Part shown: piece by piece, positions 36,611 to 43,956 of the stretch
How the letters are laid out: each line of letters opens with the position of its first letter
Numbering within the stretch: the stretch's first letter is position 1
DNA from: Fibrobacter sp. UWEL
GTDB taxonomy: Bacteria > Fibrobacterota > Fibrobacteria > Fibrobacterales > Fibrobacteraceae
Length of the DNA stretch: 64,000 bases
Direction of reading: 5' to 3'
Assembly (NCBI RefSeq): GCF_900142535.1
Contig: NZ_FRBE01000015.1
Location: 1-64,000, forward strand
Notes under the pieces: generated by a model
Seen by the model: the letters and a program-made list of their open reading frames with translations, nothing else
Told to the model about the DNA's origin: nothing
Database searches by the model: none
Made by a program: the position numbers and the translations under genes

Positions 36611-36704
36611 GAGGGCTGGTTACCCTCCCGTACTAGTCATACGGTTCTCCTTTGTTAGATGGTTGAAAAGATCCCCGGGGCGAAAGCCTCGGGGATTCTT
36701 TGTT
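36611..36704 (+). ncRNA. Candidate small RNA, about 90 nt
   Basis: Downstream of the TTGACA/TATAAT promoter there is no open frame, but three hairpins in a row: GAGGG-7 nt-CCCTC (36611-36627), CCGTA-7 nt-TACGG (36628-36644), and an 11-bp terminator stem with a GAAA tetraloop (36671-36696) followed by TCTTTG. The next gene is on the opposite strand, so this is a free-standing transcript if it is expressed. It does not match an RNA family I know. Confidence 0.5.
36670..36704 (+). terminator. Intrinsic terminator with GAAA tetraloop
   Basis: ATCCCCGGGGC-GAAA-GCCTCGGGGAT, then TCTTTG. It would end the candidate small RNA, and in reverse it could also end the VOC gene (minus). Confidence 0.8.
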
Positions 36705-36716
36705 GGTACTTGCGAA

Positions 36717-36732
36717 GGTTACACGTGAAACA
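36717..36732. promoter_or_regulatory. parS-like site 4 (one mismatch)
   Basis: GGTTACACGTGAAACA, one base different from the TGTTNCACGTGAAACA consensus, just beyond the VOC gene stop. Confidence 0.75.
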
Positions 36733-36736
36733 TCCT

Positions 36737-37120
36737 TTAAACTGTTAGTTCCACCAGATTGCCTTCGGGGTCCTGGACCACGCTTTCGTAGTATCCGTCT
36801 CCCGTTGTTCGAGGCTGCCCTACGATAGTGATGCCGTCATCTTCCATTTGGGCGGTCAACTTGTCCACCATTTCCTTGGACCCTAGGGACATTGCCACAT
36901 GGCACCACCCGAAATGTGGATTGGATATTGAAGATTCAATGTTGGTCCGGTGCATCACTTCGATGCGAGTTCCCCCATCAAATGTCAGGAACCTGCTGGT
37001 AAAACCCTTGGCCGGGTTATGATATTCTGGATGAACCGTGGCGCCTAGATACTTTTCATAGAAGGCACAAACCTTCTCGATATCTCTGACCCAAATTGCG
37101 ATATGTTCCACGTGAAACAT
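36737..37120 (-). CDS. VOC-superfamily (glyoxalase-like) protein
   Basis: A 127-residue protein of the vicinal-oxygen-chelate fold: HIAIWVRDIEKVCAFYEKYLG, TFDGGTRIEVMH, HVAMSLGS and the C-terminal DPEGNLVELTV with the metal Glu. It could be a lactoylglutathione lyase or a related lyase/dioxygenase; the substrate is unknown. The first six residues, MFHVEH, including the start codon, are encoded by parS site 5. Confidence 0.87.
   Translation of the reverse strand: MFHVEHIAIWVRDIEKVCAFYEKYLGATVHPEYHNPAKGFTSRFLTFDGGTRIEVMHRTNIESSISNPHFGWCHVAMSLGSKEMVDKLTAQMEDDGITIVGQPRTTGDGYYESVVQDPEGNLVELTV
37104..37119. promoter_or_regulatory. parS site 5, overlapping a start codon
   Basis: TGTTCCACGTGAAACA. 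It covers codons 1-6 of the VOC gene, so ParB binding here could block transcription or couple it to segregation. Confidence 0.93.
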
Positions 37121-37222
37121 AGGGACTAATCTCCATTATACTTTTTCCATAAACCAATATACAAAAAAGAATGCTGGTGGTATTTCCCAGCATTCCTTTC
37201 TTCGTCATATACGGCTTAGGTT

Positions 37223-37894
37223 TTAAACTCCCCTAGCCTCCGGGTCCCAGATGACTTTATGGAGCTGCACCTGGAATCGGACATTGTTCCTTTTCATGGT
37301 GGCGTTATGGAGAATCCAGTCCACCATGTCCTCGTACTTCATTGTCCCGAAGATGGGAGAAACATAGAATGTAGGGAGCTTCATTCCCCTTCTGGCATAT
37401 TCAGCTTCCATGGCCCCGATGACTCGGGCGGCATCCTGAAGGTCCTCTTCCGTACCCACAACGAACTTTAGGACGTCCCTTCCGGAGAGGGTCATCATGT
37501 TTTCCAATTTCATCTTGGGTTGCATCCCGCTGGAGATACTCTTCCAGTCCATGGTGCAGAACATATGTCTATAGCCGGAGGGTTTGGGCTGAGTTCCGTT
37601 TGTCTCGATATTCACCTCGAGGCCATAATCGTCCAACATTTTCAATAGAACTTCCACATCCTTGTGGATAAGAGGTTCCCCTCCCGTCAAGGTGACGAAC
37701 TGGGTGTTGAAAGACTTGACCTTCTCGAAGACCTCCACAGGGGACAGCTCCTGAAAGTCAGACCCTTCCACCGCATACATGGAGTCGCAATAAGAGCAGC
37801 GGAGGTTGCATCCGAACAGACGGACGAATACTGCGGGGGCGCCTGTGCGGATACCCTCGCCCTCGATACTGAGGAAAATTTCTGAAACTTTCAT
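37223..37894 (-). CDS. queE: 7-carboxy-7-deazaguanine synthase QueE
   Basis: A 223-residue radical SAM enzyme that converts carboxytetrahydropterin to CDG for queuosine/7-deazaguanine. FeS ligands are Cys29, Cys33 and Cys36 in FGCNLRCSYCDSMY, then LTGGEPL and IETNGTQ. It lies directly downstream of queD. I start at ATG 37894; the upstream in-frame start at 37975 would translate a dispersed repeat. queC and queF are not in the window. Confidence 0.95.
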   Translation of the reverse strand: MKVSEIFLSIEGEGIRTGAPAVFVRLFGCNLRCSYCDSMYAVEGSDFQELSPVEVFEKVKSFNTQFVTLTGGEPLIHKDVEVLLKMLDDYGLEVNIETNGTQPKPSGYRHMFCTMDWKSISSGMQPKMKLENMMTLSGRDVLKFVVGTEEDLQDAARVIGAMEAEYARRGMKLPTFYVSPIFGTMKYEDMVDWILHNATMKRNNVRFQVQLHKVIWDPEARGV

Positions 37895-37903
37895 ATGTGT
37901 ATC

Positions 37904-37946
37904 TAGATTCTTCGACTCTATGCCTGCGGCATTTCGCTCAGAATGA
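37904..37946 (+). repeat. Dispersed short repeat, variant copy 3
   Basis: TAGATTCTTCGACTC, an inserted GC-rich block, then TTTCGCTCAGAATGA. It lies between queD and queE and looks like the 41718-41744 copy with an internal expansion. Confidence 0.6.
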
Positions 37947-37961
37947 TTGTTGGTGGGCTCG

Positions 37962-38294
37962 TTAATCTTTTTCAAATTCGGCGATGTTGTTTTCGCTTTC
38001 CTGGACGGTCACCTTATAGCAGTGAGGAATCTTGTCACAGATCCACTTGGCCAGATTCTCGGCGGTTGGGTTGAAGTCCACCACCTCATTGATGTACTTG
38101 TGGTCCAGCTGCTGGGAAATAACTTCCTTTGCCGTCTTGAAATCGATAACCATGCCATTGGCGTCCAGGGTCTTGGATTGGCAATAGACGGTAATGATCC
38201 AGTTATGTCCGTGAAGATTTTGGCACTTGCTTTCGTAGTTCAGTGCCAGCTTGTGTGCGCCCGAGATTTCGAAGCGCTTCATGATTCTGTACAT
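37962..38294 (-). CDS. queD: 6-carboxytetrahydropterin synthase QueD
   Basis: A 110-residue enzyme using dihydroneopterin triphosphate to make the QueE substrate. Zinc ligands are His14 (SGAHKL) and His28/His30 (LHGHNW), with the catalytic Cys24 before them, and ending PTAENLAKWI. I take ATG 38294 (MYRIMKRF, with AGGT upstream); ATG 38282 is also possible. First gene of the queD-queE pair. Confidence 0.93.
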   Translation of the reverse strand: MYRIMKRFEISGAHKLALNYESKCQNLHGHNWIITVYCQSKTLDANGMVIDFKTAKEVISQQLDHKYINEVVDFNPTAENLAKWICDKIPHCYKVTVQESENNIAEFEKD

Positions 38295-38415
38295 GAGGTA
38301 CCTAGTTTTGTTTAAGGACAGGATGGTTTTTCGAACTGTCCCGCGGTCGATTATGAACACCGCTGTGAATAGATGTTGAAAGTTCGCCTTGCGAACAGGG
38401 AAAATATAGAAAAAC

Positions 38416-39450
38416 TTAATTATAGTTTAAACGGTATCGAACAATACGGGCGTGATCCATTTTCCCGTTATGGAGCTGAAGACTGTATAGAAACTGATGG
38501 TCGCCTTCTTTGGTGATGGTTATATCTTCTAGTTCCCAGAGTCTATCATTTTTCTGACTTCCTATATACTTGATGTTAATGAAGTCAGTATCTTCGCCTT
38601 TGTTGTTTACGCCTGTCAAAATGATTTCATGGTATCCGTCCTGCTTTTGCACAAAACCATGGATTCCGGTATAGTTTTCATTGTTTGCGTCCTTTTTGTC
38701 TAGAACATAATAGAAGGTGCCAGAAGAGTCAAAGGTCCCTCCCTGACTAGCCATCTTTTTCCACTCGTTCTCAGGTAAGTTGACATTAGCATAGTGTAAT
38801 TTATGTTGCTGAATTAGTTGTATTGTTTCCCCATTTTCAAATGTGGGGTTATACTCTAGAAGCTCTCTTGCTCCGTTTGACGAGTAGATATTTTGAGTAA
38901 CAGGATTAAAGCCAACCCATGCAGCATTTTTTTGAGCATCCGAAGGAAGAAAGCCGTACTTCACAAATTCTAGGTTTGCATTTAAGACTATGATGATCGG
39001 TGTAGCCTTTTCTGTAGTAAGAGCATGGACCCTCCCTGTGGTTGCGATGTAGATGAATCCATTATGGTAGACAATTCCACCGAAATGACGATACCATCCT
39101 TTCCTCAGCTCCTTTTGCAGGGAAACCAGATGGACACGGGCCTTGATTACGTTAAGGGAGTCCTTGGGTATCTTGAAGATTTCCCATTGGTTTGTGATAT
39201 ACCAGTGGGTCTCGCTCTGCGCTATCCCCTGTATTTCCGTAACGTCAATTTTGCCCCATTCGCTTTCGGAAATCAGCTCCCCCGCTTGCACGAACCCTGT
39301 CGGTACAACACTTTCGTGAGGTAGAATAATCTCCGGTTCATTTTTCGGGAGGATAACTTGATCGTCGAAAAAATAGTCGTCCAGCTTATGGAAGAGGATA
39401 TTTAAAAAAAGCGTTACGACAATCAGCACTGCATAGACTTTTTTCTTCAT
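38416..39450 (-). CDS. Membrane-anchored protein, possible beta-propeller
   Basis: A 344-residue protein with an uncleaved-looking N-terminal anchor (YAVLIVVTLFLNILF) and a soluble part. Repeated short blades are seen (EIQGIAQSETHWYITNQWEIFKI, GGIVYHNGFIYIATTGRVH, WVGFNPVTQNIYSSNG, GGTFDSSGTFYYVLDK), which suggests a propeller. I do not recognise a family. A T-to-A-rich upstream region separates it from the MerR gene. Confidence 0.65.
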   Translation of the reverse strand: MKKKVYAVLIVVTLFLNILFHKLDDYFFDDQVILPKNEPEIILPHESVVPTGFVQAGELISESEWGKIDVTEIQGIAQSETHWYITNQWEIFKIPKDSLNVIKARVHLVSLQKELRKGWYRHFGGIVYHNGFIYIATTGRVHALTTEKATPIIIVLNANLEFVKYGFLPSDAQKNAAWVGFNPVTQNIYSSNGARELLEYNPTFENGETIQLIQQHKLHYANVNLPENEWKKMASQGGTFDSSGTFYYVLDKKDANNENYTGIHGFVQKQDGYHEIILTGVNNKGEDTDFINIKYIGSQKNDRLWELEDITITKEGDHQFLYSLQLHNGKMDHARIVRYRLNYN

Positions 39451-39533
39451 AGAGAAAAAACTAGCTAAGAGTGGTTGCGTAACGCAGTTGAAGGCCGTCT
39501 TTTTAAGATAGACCTACGAAAAAGGTAGATGAA

Positions 39534-40358
39534 CTACTTTTCCACCGGAACCTGGATGATGGACAGCCACTTTTCGGGGTCGTCCTGATTCCAGATGCCG
39601 TCCACATAGACGCAGCGGAGGTCACCCACAATCTTGTAACCCTGCTCCTCGATGTACTTGAACATCTCGGTGTAGGACTGGTAGAAGCGATCATAGGGTC
39701 CGATGTGCTTCAGGCAGAGGGCGGTTTTCACTGCGGGCATCTTCTTGAACTGGATGATTTCGGAATCCTTAAGCATTTCTTCCACCTGTTCGCAATACTC
39801 GATATCCACATCTTCGGGCTTGTATTCCTTGTTGTGTTCGATGGTAAAGCAGTAACCGGTGGCAGAACACTTGCAACCCAGGCGCTGCATTTCGGGTCCA
39901 ATCACGTTGCAGCACATGTCGCCGATGGCCTGGTAATTCTTGATGACTTCGCGGTGGCTGGCCACCATGATTTCGGGGAGGGACTGGATGGAGAACTTTT
40001 CCATACTCTTAAACTTCCTTTGGGAGTCTATCATCTGGTGCAGATTTTCACGACGCTTCAGGAGAACCTTCAGCTCCTCTTCGCAGGCCTTGATCTTTTC
40101 TTCAAGCTGTGCCTCGTTGGGTTCGTGGGAACCTTCCTCGAAGAGTTCGCGGATTTCGTCCAGGGAGAAACCGATATCCTTCAGCCGGCGGATGGCGCCC
40201 AGGCGCTGCATCTGCTCCAGCTTATAGTAGCGGTAACCTGTCCACTGGTCCACCTCGCAGGGTTTCAGGATCCCCATCTGCTCGTAGTGACGTAAGGTCT
40301 TTACGGTCACCTGCATCATCTGAGAGAACTCACCTATCTTTAATTTGACTTTGTTCAT
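39534..40358 (-). CDS. MerR-family regulator with GyrI-like ligand domain
   Basis: A 274-residue regulator. HTH KIGEFSQMMQVTVKTLRHYE and wing GYRYYKLEQMQRLGAI (residues 6-60), a dimer coiled coil (about 75-115), and a C-terminal GyrI-like effector domain (about 120-272, ending PEKWLSIIQVPVEK) that binds drug-like ligands in BmrR/Rob. Four cysteines around residues 156-170 (CCNVIG, CKCSATGYC) might bind metal. The start at 40358 lacks a clear Shine-Dalgarno sequence. Its own promoter (40427-40457) has the MerR-type 19-base spacer. Confidence 0.9.
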   Translation of the reverse strand: MNKVKLKIGEFSQMMQVTVKTLRHYEQMGILKPCEVDQWTGYRYYKLEQMQRLGAIRRLKDIGFSLDEIRELFEEGSHEPNEAQLEEKIKACEEELKVLLKRRENLHQMIDSQRKFKSMEKFSIQSLPEIMVASHREVIKNYQAIGDMCCNVIGPEMQRLGCKCSATGYCFTIEHNKEYKPEDVDIEYCEQVEEMLKDSEIIQFKKMPAVKTALCLKHIGPYDRFYQSYTEMFKYIEEQGYKIVGDLRCVYVDGIWNQDDPEKWLSIIQVPVEK

Positions 40359-40426
40359 ATAGAAATTGCGGTTCGCGACCCGCCCCTTGTGATCACTTTT
40401 CTGCCACCTCGTCAGGCGACAATATA

Positions 40427-40457
40427 AATATAGACCCGTCCCCAAGGGACGAGTCAA
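40427..40457 (-). promoter_or_regulatory. MerR-type promoter with operator dyad
   Basis: On the minus strand TTGACT (40457-40452), exactly 19 bases, then TATATT (40432-40427). An imperfect dyad (GACCCGTCCC at 40433-40442 against GGGACGAGTC at 40446-40455) fills the spacer, the arrangement MerR proteins untwist to activate. Confidence 0.75.
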
Positions 40458-40488
40458 TAGGAAAAATGAACTTTTTTGAAAAAAATGA

Positions 40489-41079
40489 TCAGAGCGGGAA
40501 TTTCAAGCCGGCATAGATGAGGCCACGCTGACCCCATCCCAGAAGTTGAATGTAGAAATATCCAATTTCAAGACCGAACAATGTGTAGTGAAGCATGGGC
40601 ATTGCGCCCCCAGTGGTTGCTACAATTATGCCAGCGTCAAGTTCCATGTAAGGATTGATAAAACCATATTTGTTAAAATTCAGTTTCGCCCTGGGCATCA
40701 AGGTGAAAAAAGCGATATCATTATCGGGCATTGCGAAATTAAAGATTACGCCGGTCTCGAAAAAATCGCTCACTTCATAGCCGTAGTTGATGGAAATATC
40801 CCCAATAAAGAATGCATCTTCTGGTTCTTCGTGAGAGAATGCGCTGCCGATTCCTGTGCTGAGTGCCCAGATAAAATCGGTAAAGTTGAGAAAACCGTAC
40901 TCTACGCTGATATTGTGATCGCTCCTGGGTGTACGAGATTCTTGGTGCAGGTCATTTGACTCTACGGCAACAGAATTTGAAGAACCCTCGCTGATGGGAG
41001 ACGCTTCCCAGTTGGTCTCCTGAGCGAGTACAGGCGCAAAAAGTGCCAAACTTATTAACAAAAGGACGAATTTTCTCAT
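40489..41079 (-). CDS. Exported beta-barrel-like protein
   Basis: A 196-residue protein with signal VLLLISLALFAPVLAQ, a serine-rich segment, then about eight amphipathic strands (ISVEYGFLNF, DISINYGYEV, FETGVIFNF, LMPRAKLNF, PYMELDAGI) ending IYAGLKFPL. This fits a small outer-membrane barrel. Function unknown. The mature N-terminus (QETNWEASP) resembles that of the protein at 60828-61379 (QTDWNRSP). Confidence 0.65.
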   Translation of the reverse strand: MRKFVLLLISLALFAPVLAQETNWEASPISEGSSNSVAVESNDLHQESRTPRSDHNISVEYGFLNFTDFIWALSTGIGSAFSHEEPEDAFFIGDISINYGYEVSDFFETGVIFNFAMPDNDIAFFTLMPRAKLNFNKYGFINPYMELDAGIIVATTGGAMPMLHYTLFGLEIGYFYIQLLGWGQRGLIYAGLKFPL

Positions 41080-41125
41080 ATAACCCCCGTTATATTGTTT
41101 ATAGATGAATGTCGAGTATTGAAAG

Positions 41126-41617
41126 TTAAAGTTCCATAAAGAAGATTACCGCATCCACATAACCCAGCTTTTTGTGGTTGAAAGCGCCCGGAAGGCGGCA
41201 AAGTTCCTTGAAGCCTAGACTTTTCCACAGGTGCATGGCGGGCTCGTTGGTGCTGATGACGAAGTTGAACTGGATCGCCTTGAAGCCCATTTCCCTAGCC
41301 TGGCGGATACAGTCTTCGCCCATCTTGCGGCCGATGCCCTTCCCCCGGGCGGCGCTCCCGACCATGAAGGAGGCGTTTGCCACATGGCTACCTCGCCCAC
41401 GATGGTTCTGGATGATCTTATAATATCCTAGAATCTTGGAACCTGCGGCGTCATCTTCCATGACGAAACTGGTGACGCCCTTTCCGAACCAATAGTCGTA
41501 GGCGTCCTGGTCGCTGGCGGTTTCTTCGAAATCGTAGGTATCGCCCCCTTGGATCACTTCGCGGAAAATGGGAAGCATCTGGGGAAAATCATCTGGAGTT
41601 GCTTTGCGGATTTGCAT
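41126..41617 (-). CDS. GNAT-family N-acetyltransferase
   Basis: A 163-residue acetyltransferase: IRKATPDDFPQMLPIFREVI, the acetyl-CoA loop VGSAARGKGIGRKMGEDCI, then FNFVISTNEPAMHLWKSLGF and the C-terminal KLGYVDAVIFFMEL typical of the YncA/Pat-like subgroup. The start at 41617 has TATATT six bases upstream and no Shine-Dalgarno sequence. Confidence 0.88.
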   Translation of the reverse strand: MQIRKATPDDFPQMLPIFREVIQGGDTYDFEETASDQDAYDYWFGKGVTSFVMEDDAAGSKILGYYKIIQNHRGRGSHVANASFMVGSAARGKGIGRKMGEDCIRQAREMGFKAIQFNFVISTNEPAMHLWKSLGFKELCRLPGAFNHKKLGYVDAVIFFMEL

Positions 41618-41717
41618 ATATATAATATAGTAAGAGGTGGGTCCGCGGGAATGTTCGTTCTGTGATAAACGAAAAATATTGGTCAAAATCCGCATACATA
41701 TATATATTAGTGCAGTC

Positions 41718-41744
41718 TAGATTCTTCGCTTCGCTCAGAATGAC
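41718..41744 (+). repeat. Dispersed short repeat, copy 4
   Basis: TAGATTCTTCGCTTCGCTC followed by AGAATGAC, nearly identical to 2582-2608. It lies in the 290-base gap upstream of the PPOX-like gene, which also contains the CCCTA-rich stretch below and no other gene. Confidence 0.8.
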
Positions 41745-41868
41745 ACGAAAGTCGAGGAACCTTAAAAACCTCAAACCACTAAACAAGAGACTAGAGATTA
41801 AGGTATAGGGTGCAGGGTATGCGTCAGAATGAAATATTCTTAAAACAGCATGCTCTTACATCCATCTG

Positions 41869-41903
41869 CCCTAGCCCCTAGAACCTAGCCCCTAACCCCT
41901 AAA
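41869..41903 (+). repeat. Degenerate CCCCTA-type tandem repeat
   Basis: Five imperfect units (CCCTAG, CCCCTAG, AACCTAG, CCCCTAA, CCCCTAA) end five bases before the PPOX-like start codon, so the repeat forms most of that gene's leader. Confidence 0.7.
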
Positions 41904-41907
41904 TATT

Positions 41908-42306
41908 ATGGAAGAAGTCGTAAAATTTCTCAAGGAAGCTGGCGCCTATTTCTTGGCAACCGTAGATGGTGACCAGCCCAAGGTTCGTCCCTTCGGCACT
42001 GCCGAAATCTTCGAAGGCAAGCTCTACATCCAGACCGCCAAGGCCAAGAATGTGTCCAAGCAGATTGCAGCAAACCCCAAGGTCCAGATTTGCGCCATGA
42101 ACAAGGCTGGCAATGAATGGCTTCGCCTGAGCGGCACCCTGGTCAATGATGACCGCCTGGAACCCAAGGTTCACATGCTGGAAAACTATCCGGAACTGAA
42201 GGCTATGTACAAGGCTGAAGATCCCAATACTCAGGTTCTTTACTTCAAGGATGCCGAGGCTGTTTTCTGCAGTTTCGCCGGTGCACCGAAAATTGTCAAG
42301 TTCTAG
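41908..42306 (+). CDS. Pyridoxamine 5'-phosphate oxidase-like flavoprotein
   Basis: A 132-residue split-barrel protein: AGAYFLATVDGDQPKVRPFGTAEIFEGKLYIQT, KQIAANPKVQICAM, then WLRLSGTLVNDD. It probably binds FMN, F420 or haem; the true reaction is unknown, and it is too short to be PdxH. The ATG directly follows the CCCCTA repeat, with no Shine-Dalgarno sequence. Confidence 0.85.
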   Translation: MEEVVKFLKEAGAYFLATVDGDQPKVRPFGTAEIFEGKLYIQTAKAKNVSKQIAANPKVQICAMNKAGNEWLRLSGTLVNDDRLEPKVHMLENYPELKAMYKAEDPNTQVLYFKDAEAVFCSFAGAPKIVKF

Positions 42307-42710
42307 GTGTTGATAGAATATCAACCGCTAATTAACAATTTTGTTGTTTTTATCCACGTTCAGAGATGAATGTGGATATTTTTATTCACAAAAAGTGAAT
42401 TCACAACAGAATTTGTAATTTCCATAGAACAAGCTAGATTGTGAATAGTTTTTTGAAAAATGTGGAGTTACCTACTGACCCTATGGGAAAACTCGTTGAA
42501 AATCAAAAAGTTAGCACAGTGTTTCACGTGGAACATTTCTTCTGGGTTGTTGTTGATTTGTTGATAGTCAAGAAGGACAGTGAAATTTGCTCAAAAACTA
42601 ATGTGTTGATAGATTGTTTAACTTGTTGTTAAAAGACGGTGATAGATAAATCTTGTAAACACTCTATTCACATCTCCCTAAATCCGCCTGTTTATTAGTA
42701 TATTTGAGAT
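42307..42710. other. AT-rich spacer with DnaA-box-like motifs and parS; candidate origin
   Basis: The 404-base gene-free region holds TTATCCACG (42350-42358), ATATCCACA (complement, 42371-42379), TTATTCACA (42382-42390), CTATTCACA (complement 42440-42448; direct 42664-42672), repeated TTGTTGATAG-type motifs and a parS site. Clustered DnaA-box-like sequences in AT-rich DNA next to parS are expected at or near oriC. dnaA and dnaN are not in the window. Confidence 0.45.
42520..42535. promoter_or_regulatory. parS site 6
   Basis: TGTTTCACGTGGAACA, two half-sites of the parS consensus, in the centre of the DnaA-box-rich spacer. Confidence 0.93.
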
Positions 42711-43391
42711 ATGGAAAAATTATTGGATAATTCGGTTCGCGGGAATCGTGCTGTTTTCTGGATGAAGGTCATGCTGGTGATGGCCGTGGTGTTGTTTGGA
42801 GTGCTTATGGCCATGGGCTCTGTCATGGGCGGCCTTCCCAAAAATTTGAACGAGGCCACAGCGTCTCAGGCTTCCACCGTCCTTTACCTCCTGTTGGGAT
42901 TTTTCGTCGCCTGCGGACTTTTCCTGCTGTCCCTCGCCATCCAGGGTTGTTACTGGGTTGCCTGGATGTACCGCTCCGTGACCAACCTTCGAATTCTGGG
43001 TTCCACAAAAATTTCTCCCTTGCTGGCGGTAATCCTCAGCATCATTCCCTACTTGGGTATGATTGCGCACTTTTTCGTATTCCGCGAGATGGTGACCAAG
43101 ATGGAGGCCAAGCTCAAGGAATTGAATGTGGAACATCCCCAGGTTTCCATGAGCCAGCTTAGCGCCTTCTGCCTCCTGATCATCATGAGTGTGGTGGGAC
43201 CGTTGGTGAACGATGGCCAGATTACCATGGCTATTTCTGGTGTTGCAGGTGCGGTGGCCATGATTTGCTACATCATCGCGTTGTCCGTTTATGTGAAGCA
43301 GGAAAAGTTGTTGCTCACTGCCGGCCAGGAAGAAATCTTCCGCCGGAAGGTGGATGAGGAAATCAAAAAGCGGGAAGCAGGTATTTCTTAA
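42711..43391 (+). CDS. Multi-pass membrane protein (DUF4328-like)
   Basis: A 226-residue protein with six hydrophobic segments. The stretch CYWVAWMYRSVTNLRILG...SPLLAVILSIIPYLGMIAHFFVFREM resembles DUF4328 membrane proteins. A charged helical tail (EEIFRRKVDEEIKKRE) faces the cytoplasm. TATATT six bases before the ATG implies a leaderless message. It overlaps the convergent gene at 43363-43956 by 29 bp. Function unknown. Confidence 0.7.
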   Translation: MEKLLDNSVRGNRAVFWMKVMLVMAVVLFGVLMAMGSVMGGLPKNLNEATASQASTVLYLLLGFFVACGLFLLSLAIQGCYWVAWMYRSVTNLRILGSTKISPLLAVILSIIPYLGMIAHFFVFREMVTKMEAKLKELNVEHPQVSMSQLSAFCLLIIMSVVGPLVNDGQITMAISGVAGAVAMICYIIALSVYVKQEKLLLTAGQEEIFRRKVDEEIKKREAGIS

Positions 43392-43956
43392 CCACGGTGG
43401 AGGTGTCCATCAGGGTGTCCAGATTTCGGCAGTTTCCCTCGAACTCTTTCGGGACGAAGGAGTTGCCCTTCTTCACGATTCTTTCCTTCACGTTGGCGCC
43501 TGGATTTTGCGGACTAGGCGCCTGGTCCCGATAGGTGGTGTAGACGGCGTTTGTGTCGGAATACTCCACCTGCATTTTCAGGTTTCCCGAGGGATAAAAA
43601 GTTTTCTGTCGGAAACAGCTGTGCTCCTCCTGGACTCCCCCGGTCTCGAAGTACGTCCGCTTGAATTGCGGCCCCTTCAGATTTCCAAGCACGGCATCGT
43701 AATCGTGAAAGCTGTCTTCCCGAAAATGACGGATGATTCGGAACTTGTCGCTGATGGCGAACTCCTCCACCTTTGGGTTCCCGTTTTCATAAAAACTGTG
43801 ATAGGAAATTTTATTGACGAAGCGGTATTGCAAGGTTCCGGAATTGAAATAGCCTTCGACGGTGTCACCTTTAACAATCTGCTGTTGGGCGGTTGCCATC
43901 ATGACGGCGAGGGCTATGATCGCCCCAACTTTTTGAAGGAGGGAGAAATCAGCCAT
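43363..43956 (-). CDS. Exported protein with MORN-like (YwqK) repeats
   Basis: A 197-residue protein with a signal-like N-terminus (VGAIIALAVMMATAQ) and four MORN-type repeats: GYFNSGTLQYRF, YENGNPKVEEF, YFETGGVQEEH and FYPSGNLKMQVEY. Such repeats appear in YwqK-like proteins of unclear role. Its ATG overlaps the last eight bases of the acyltransferase gene, so the two are translationally coupled. Confidence 0.75.
   Translation of the reverse strand: MADFSLLQKVGAIIALAVMMATAQQQIVKGDTVEGYFNSGTLQYRFVNKISYHSFYENGNPKVEEFAISDKFRIIRHFREDSFHDYDAVLGNLKGPQFKRTYFETGGVQEEHSCFRQKTFYPSGNLKMQVEYSDTNAVYTTYRDQAPSPQNPGANVKERIVKKGNSFVPKEFEGNCRNLDTLMDTSTVVKKYLLPAF

Noticed and set aside
37663-37671. Perfect DnaA box TGTGGATAA in queE
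   Set aside because: Single copy inside a coding sequence; about one such match is expected by chance in a window of this size.
38295-38415. Possible preQ1 riboswitch before queD
   Set aside because: The leader has only a short GTTCGC/GCGAAC hairpin and lacks the preQ1 consensus (no A-rich tail pairing with a loop, no aptamer core).
42441-42632. Short plus-strand frame across the origin-like spacer
   Set aside because: It contains the translated parS site, has no ribosome-binding site, and the region is rich in DnaA-box-like motifs.
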